Assembly (NCBI GenBank): GCA_009694215.1
Contig: SHVN01000010.1
Span: 1 to 45,325, forward strand
DNA from: Xanthobacteraceae bacterium
Lineage (GTDB): Bacteria; Pseudomonadota; Alphaproteobacteria; Rhizobiales; Xanthobacteraceae
Direction: 5' to 3'
Length of the DNA stretch: 45,325 nucleotides
How positions within the stretch are numbered: the stretch's first letter is position 1; the number at the start of each line of letters is the position of its first letter. Shown here in pieces: positions 42,611 to 45,325 of the stretch. The position numbers and the translations under genes are program-made. The notes below the pieces were generated by a model. It was not told where the DNA came from. It saw only the letters and a program-made list of their open reading frames with translations, and ran no database searches.

Positions 42611-44955
42611 TATTTCTTCTGCGCGTCCTGGATCGCCTGCCAGACCCGCGCCGGGCTCGCCGGCATGTCGATGTGCTTGATGCCGTACTCCGACAGTGCA
42701 TCGACCACCGCGTTCATGATCGAGGTGAGCGAGCCCGCGCAGCCGGCCTCGCCGCAGCCCTTGACGCCGAGCGGGTTGGTCGTGGCCGGCACCGGATGGC
42801 TGAACACGGCGAAGTCCGGAACGTGATGGGCGCGCGGCATGGCGTAATCCATGAACGAGCCGGACAGGAGTTGGCCCTGTTCGTCATAGACGACGTGTTC
42901 GAGCAGGGTCTGGCCGATGCCCTGCGCCACGCCGCCATGAGTCTGGCCGTCCACCAGCATCGGATTGATGACGGTGCCGAAGTCGTTCACCGCGGTGTAT
43001 TTCACGATCTCGATGTTGCCGGTTTCCGGCTCGATCTCGACCTCGCAGACATGGCAGCCGTTGGGATAGGCGGCAGGCGCCCCTTCGCTGACGTGCTTGA
43101 CGTCGAGCGATTGCGGCCCATCGGCGGGCAGGTTCATCCCGGCGTGGACCTTGCGCGCCAGTTCCATGATGTCGACCGCGCGGTCGGTGCCGGCGACGAC
43201 GAACTTTCCGTCCTTGAACTCGATGTCGCCGGCGGAAGCCTCCAGCGCATGGGAGGCGATCTGCTTGCCCTGTTCGACGACCTTCTGCGCGGCCTCGACG
43301 ATGGCCATGCCCGAATTCATCATCGAGCGCGAGCCGCCGGTGCCGCCGCCGGCCAGCAGTTCGTCGCTGTCGCCTTGCAGCAGCCGCACCTTCTCGAACG
43401 GCACGCCGAGTCGCTCGCTCAGCACCTGCGCGAACGGCGCGGCATGGCCCTGGCCGTAGTCGAGCGTGCCGGTACGGATGGTGACGCCGCCGTCGGCGTC
43501 GAATGAAATCCCGCCCATCTCCTTGTTCGCCGGAGCCGTCACTTCGAGATAGCAGCCGATGCCGATGCCGCGCAGTTTCTTGCGCTTCTTGCTCTCGCGC
43601 TTGCGCTTGTTGAAGCCTTTCCAGTCGGAGGCATCCAGCGCCTGCTTCAGGATCGCCGGGAAGTCGCCGCTGTCATAGGTGGTGCCGGCTGCGGATTTGA
43701 ACGGAATCTCGCTCTTGCGGATCTGGTTCTTGCGGCGGAGCTCGATGCGGTCGAAGCCGGTCTGCGCCGCGGCGTAGTCGATCAGCCGCTCCATGTAGTA
43801 GTTGCCTTCGGGCCTGCCCGCGCCGCGATAGGGATTGAGCTGTGTCGTGTTGGTGAACACGCATTTGGTGTTCACTTCGAGCAATGGCGTGCGATAGAGG
43901 CTGATGACGTTGCGTACGGTGTTGAGCGTCGGCGGCTGCGGCGCCATGCCGCCCTGGTAGCCGCCGAGGTTGCCGTAGCCGGTGAGCCGCAGCGCCAGGA
44001 ACCGGCCCTCGGCGTCCATCGCCAGCTCCGCGGTCTGCTCGTGGTCGCGGCCGTGATTGTCGGAGACAAAGCTCGACGAGCGCTCGTCGGTCCACTTCAC
44101 CGGGCGGCCGAGCTCCTTCGCCGCGTGCAGGATGCAGACATACTCCGGATACACCGCGGCCTTCATGCCGAACGAGCCGCCGACGTTGTCGGTGAGGATG
44201 TGCATCTTGTCCGGCGTCGTCTTCATCGCGGCGACCATGCCGGCCTTCATGCCCATCACGCCCTGGCTGCACGAGTTGAGCGTGTAGCGGTCCTTGGCCT
44301 TGTCGTAGCTGCCGATGGCGGCCCGCGGCTCGATCGTGTTGACCACAAGCCGGCTGTTGATGAGCTTGAGCTTGACCTTGTGCGCGGCTTGGGCGAAGGC
44401 GGCCGCGACCTTCTCGGCGTCGCCGTAATGGAAGTCGAGCGCGACGTTGCCCGGCACGTCCTCGAAGATCGCCGGCGCACCCGAGGCGACCGCCTGATCG
44501 GCCGTGGTCACGGCCGGCAGCGACTCGATATCCACCTCGATGGCCTCGGACGCGTCCTTGGCCGCCGCGATCGACGTCGCCACCACGCAGGCGATCGGAT
44601 CGCCGACATAGCGAACCTTGTCGCTCGACAGCATGAACTTGCCGGGCTTCTTCATGTCGGAGCCGTCGCGGCTCTTGAACGGCAGCGCCGACTGCAGCGT
44701 GCCGTATTGCTTCATGTCGGCGCCGGTGTAGATGGCGTGCACGCCCGGCATCTTCCTGGCTTCCTCGATGCCGATCGACTTGATCCGGCCATGCGCGACG
44801 GTGCTGCGCAGGATGTAGGCATAGGCCTGGTTCGGCAGGTCGATGTCGTCGGTGTAGCGGCCTTGCCCGCGCAGAAGCTGGGCATCCTCCTTGCGCTTCA
44901 CCGGCTGGCCGATGGCATAGGCGGAACGGGCGTTGGCGGTGTCCTGGATGTTCAT
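42610..44955 (-). CDS. Xanthine dehydrogenase family molybdopterin-binding (large) subunit
   Basis: The 781-residue product is a CoxL/XdhB-type large subunit: DAQLLRGQGRYTDDIDLPNQ near the N-terminus, DNVGGSFGMKAAVYPE, PYRGAGRPEGN, GTLDYGQGHAAPFA and the catalytic base Glu736 in GCGEAGC. The AYRCSFR loop of CO dehydrogenase is absent. It is related to 22291-24663 but clearly distinct. No FAD or 2Fe-2S subunit gene is adjacent. It heads the operon with two MFS carriers and a nitroreductase. Confidence 0.9.
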   Translation of the reverse strand: MNIQDTANARSAYAIGQPVKRKEDAQLLRGQGRYTDDIDLPNQAYAYILRSTVAHGRIKSIGIEEARKMPGVHAIYTGADMKQYGTLQSALPFKSRDGSDMKKPGKFMLSSDKVRYVGDPIACVVATSIAAAKDASEAIEVDIESLPAVTTADQAVASGAPAIFEDVPGNVALDFHYGDAEKVAAAFAQAAHKVKLKLINSRLVVNTIEPRAAIGSYDKAKDRYTLNSCSQGVMGMKAGMVAAMKTTPDKMHILTDNVGGSFGMKAAVYPEYVCILHAAKELGRPVKWTDERSSSFVSDNHGRDHEQTAELAMDAEGRFLALRLTGYGNLGGYQGGMAPQPPTLNTVRNVISLYRTPLLEVNTKCVFTNTTQLNPYRGAGRPEGNYYMERLIDYAAAQTGFDRIELRRKNQIRKSEIPFKSAAGTTYDSGDFPAILKQALDASDWKGFNKRKRESKKRKKLRGIGIGCYLEVTAPANKEMGGISFDADGGVTIRTGTLDYGQGHAAPFAQVLSERLGVPFEKVRLLQGDSDELLAGGGTGGSRSMMNSGMAIVEAAQKVVEQGKQIASHALEASAGDIEFKDGKFVVAGTDRAVDIMELARKVHAGMNLPADGPQSLDVKHVSEGAPAAYPNGCHVCEVEIEPETGNIEIVKYTAVNDFGTVINPMLVDGQTHGGVAQGIGQTLLEHVVYDEQGQLLSGSFMDYAMPRAHHVPDFAVFSHPVPATTNPLGVKGCGEAGCAGSLTSIMNAVVDALSEYGIKHIDMPASPARVWQAIQDAQKK

Positions 44956-44988
44956 GGCGTTCCCGGATTGATTGCGAGGGCCTCTCGT

Positions 44989-45076
44989 TCGTCATGCCCG
45001 GCCTTGTGCTGGGCATCCACGTCTTTCTTTGCGAGGAGTAAGACGTGGATGGCGGAGACAAGCCCGGCCATGACGA
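44989..45076. repeat. 88-bp palindromic intergenic repeat
   Basis: The left arm at 44989-45025 (from TCGTCATGCCCGG to CACGTCTT) is nearly the inverse complement of the right arm at 45040-45076 (from AAGACGTGGATGG to CATGACGA), with a 14-nt loop. The last 29 bases of the right arm resemble 29086-29114. This is a REP/RPE-like element of the kind spread in Bradyrhizobium and relatives. Confidence 0.8.
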
Positions 45077-45170
45077 TCAAATCGACCGCATTTTACACCA
45101 GATATCGGACCGAGGCCCCTTTCACAAGCACAGCCGGGAGTTCTGGCCATGTTCTGCCGAATGCTCAGAG

Positions 45171-45198
45171 TTGCGTCGCGCGCCGCCACTGCTACACT
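45171..45198 (+). promoter_or_regulatory. Weak sigma70-like promoter candidate
   Basis: TTGCGT at 45171-45176 and TACACT at 45193-45198 are spaced by 16 bp, about 80 bases before the ATG at 45279. The match is partial and could be chance. Confidence 0.25.
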
Positions 45199-45278
45199 TT
45201 GCCCCGAAGTACGAGATCACTACCGCGCCGTTGAGCCTGGCCCAGAGCTGAAGGCTTCGGTGTGGGGAAAGGTTTTTG

Positions 45279-45325
45279 ATGGACGACGAGGCCCGGGCGA
45301 CCGGCCTCGCCCCCGCGTCTGACCG
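45279..45325 (+). CDS. Partial CDS at the right edge (unknown)
   Basis: An ATG at 45279 follows a GGGGAAAGG site and opens MDDEARATGLAPASD before the window ends. The upstream palindrome and promoter candidate suit a new transcription unit. Fifteen residues do not allow an assignment. Confidence 0.45.
   Translation, partial: MDDEARATGLAPASD

Larger units (their letters stand above)
44956..45278. other. Intergenic region with a palindromic repeat and no recognised gene
   Basis: This 323-bp gap between the minus-strand Mo-hydroxylase gene and the plus-strand partial gene holds the palindromic element 44989-45076 and the weak promoter candidate 45171-45198. Nothing else is recognised in it. 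Confidence 0.6.

Noticed and set aside
1-45325. CRISPR arrays, rRNA, tRNA, insertion sequences, phage genes, riboswitches
   Set aside because: I looked for spaced identical repeats, cloverleaf-like segments, transposase motifs and terminal inverted repeats and found none that I can support.

Overview
The window is a GC-rich bacterial chromosome segment of about 45 kb, almost fully packed with catabolic and solute-uptake genes. The mix points to an alphaproteobacterium of the order Hyphomicrobiales, near Bradyrhizobium or Xanthobacteraceae: many Bug/TctC and Liv-type binding proteins, LLM flavin monooxygenases, UbiD decarboxylases, molybdenum hydroxylase large subunits, and intergenic palindromes of the kind seen in rhizobia. 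This placement is inferred from gene families and repeats; no rRNA or tRNA gene is visible.

Layout. Positions 1-2000 hold a 3' fragment of an LLM flavin oxidoreductase gene, an intact copy of that gene and a small lipoprotein. A long minus-strand block (12201 down to 2984) runs alpha/beta hydrolase, a second LLM monooxygenase, a Bug binding protein, then a branched-chain-amino-acid-type ABC system with two tandem binding proteins followed by livH, livM, livG and livF. A signal-less substrate-binding-like gene (2119-3000) converges on livF. Positions 12273-20026 hold a UbiD decarboxylase, a 3-hydroxyacyl-CoA dehydrogenase, a trypsin-like protease with an in-frame amber stop, a frameshifted LtrA gene, an MmgE/PrpD protein and a PurC-PurE fusion resembling animal PAICS. 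Positions 20114-24663 (minus) carry a VanA-like Rieske oxygenase, a frameshifted ABC binding-protein gene and a molybdopterin hydroxylase subunit. Positions 24790-29011 (plus) carry a second UbiD and a nitrate/sulfonate/taurine-type ABC transporter. A cupin gene and two tandem Bug proteins follow. Positions 36297-32454 (minus) are a ring-hydroxylating dioxygenase operon: extradiol dioxygenase, alpha subunit, beta subunit, reductase. It is divergent from a Bug gene and a Liv-type binding protein. Positions 44955-39140 (minus) form an apparent operon of a Mo hydroxylase subunit, two MFS transporters and a nitroreductase, ending near a small Gly-rich secreted protein and a 34-residue small ORF.

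How the parts may work together. The theme is capture and breakdown of aromatic or carboxylated compounds. Nine intact substrate-binding-type proteins and one broken one would cover uptake. Rieske, flavin and molybdenum oxygenases/hydroxylases, a type I extradiol dioxygenase and prenyl-FMN decarboxylases would cover ring attack, cleavage and decarboxylation; HAD and PrpD family enzymes could serve downstream acid metabolism. Substrates cannot be read from the sequence.

Most unusual points: the PAICS-like purine fusion; three broken genes between 14.9 and 22.3 kb; a four-copy 24-bp tandem repeat in a divergent intergenic region; a 58-bp palindrome covering the start of the dioxygenase reductase; and the Mo-hydroxylase/MFS/NimT-like/nitroreductase operon.
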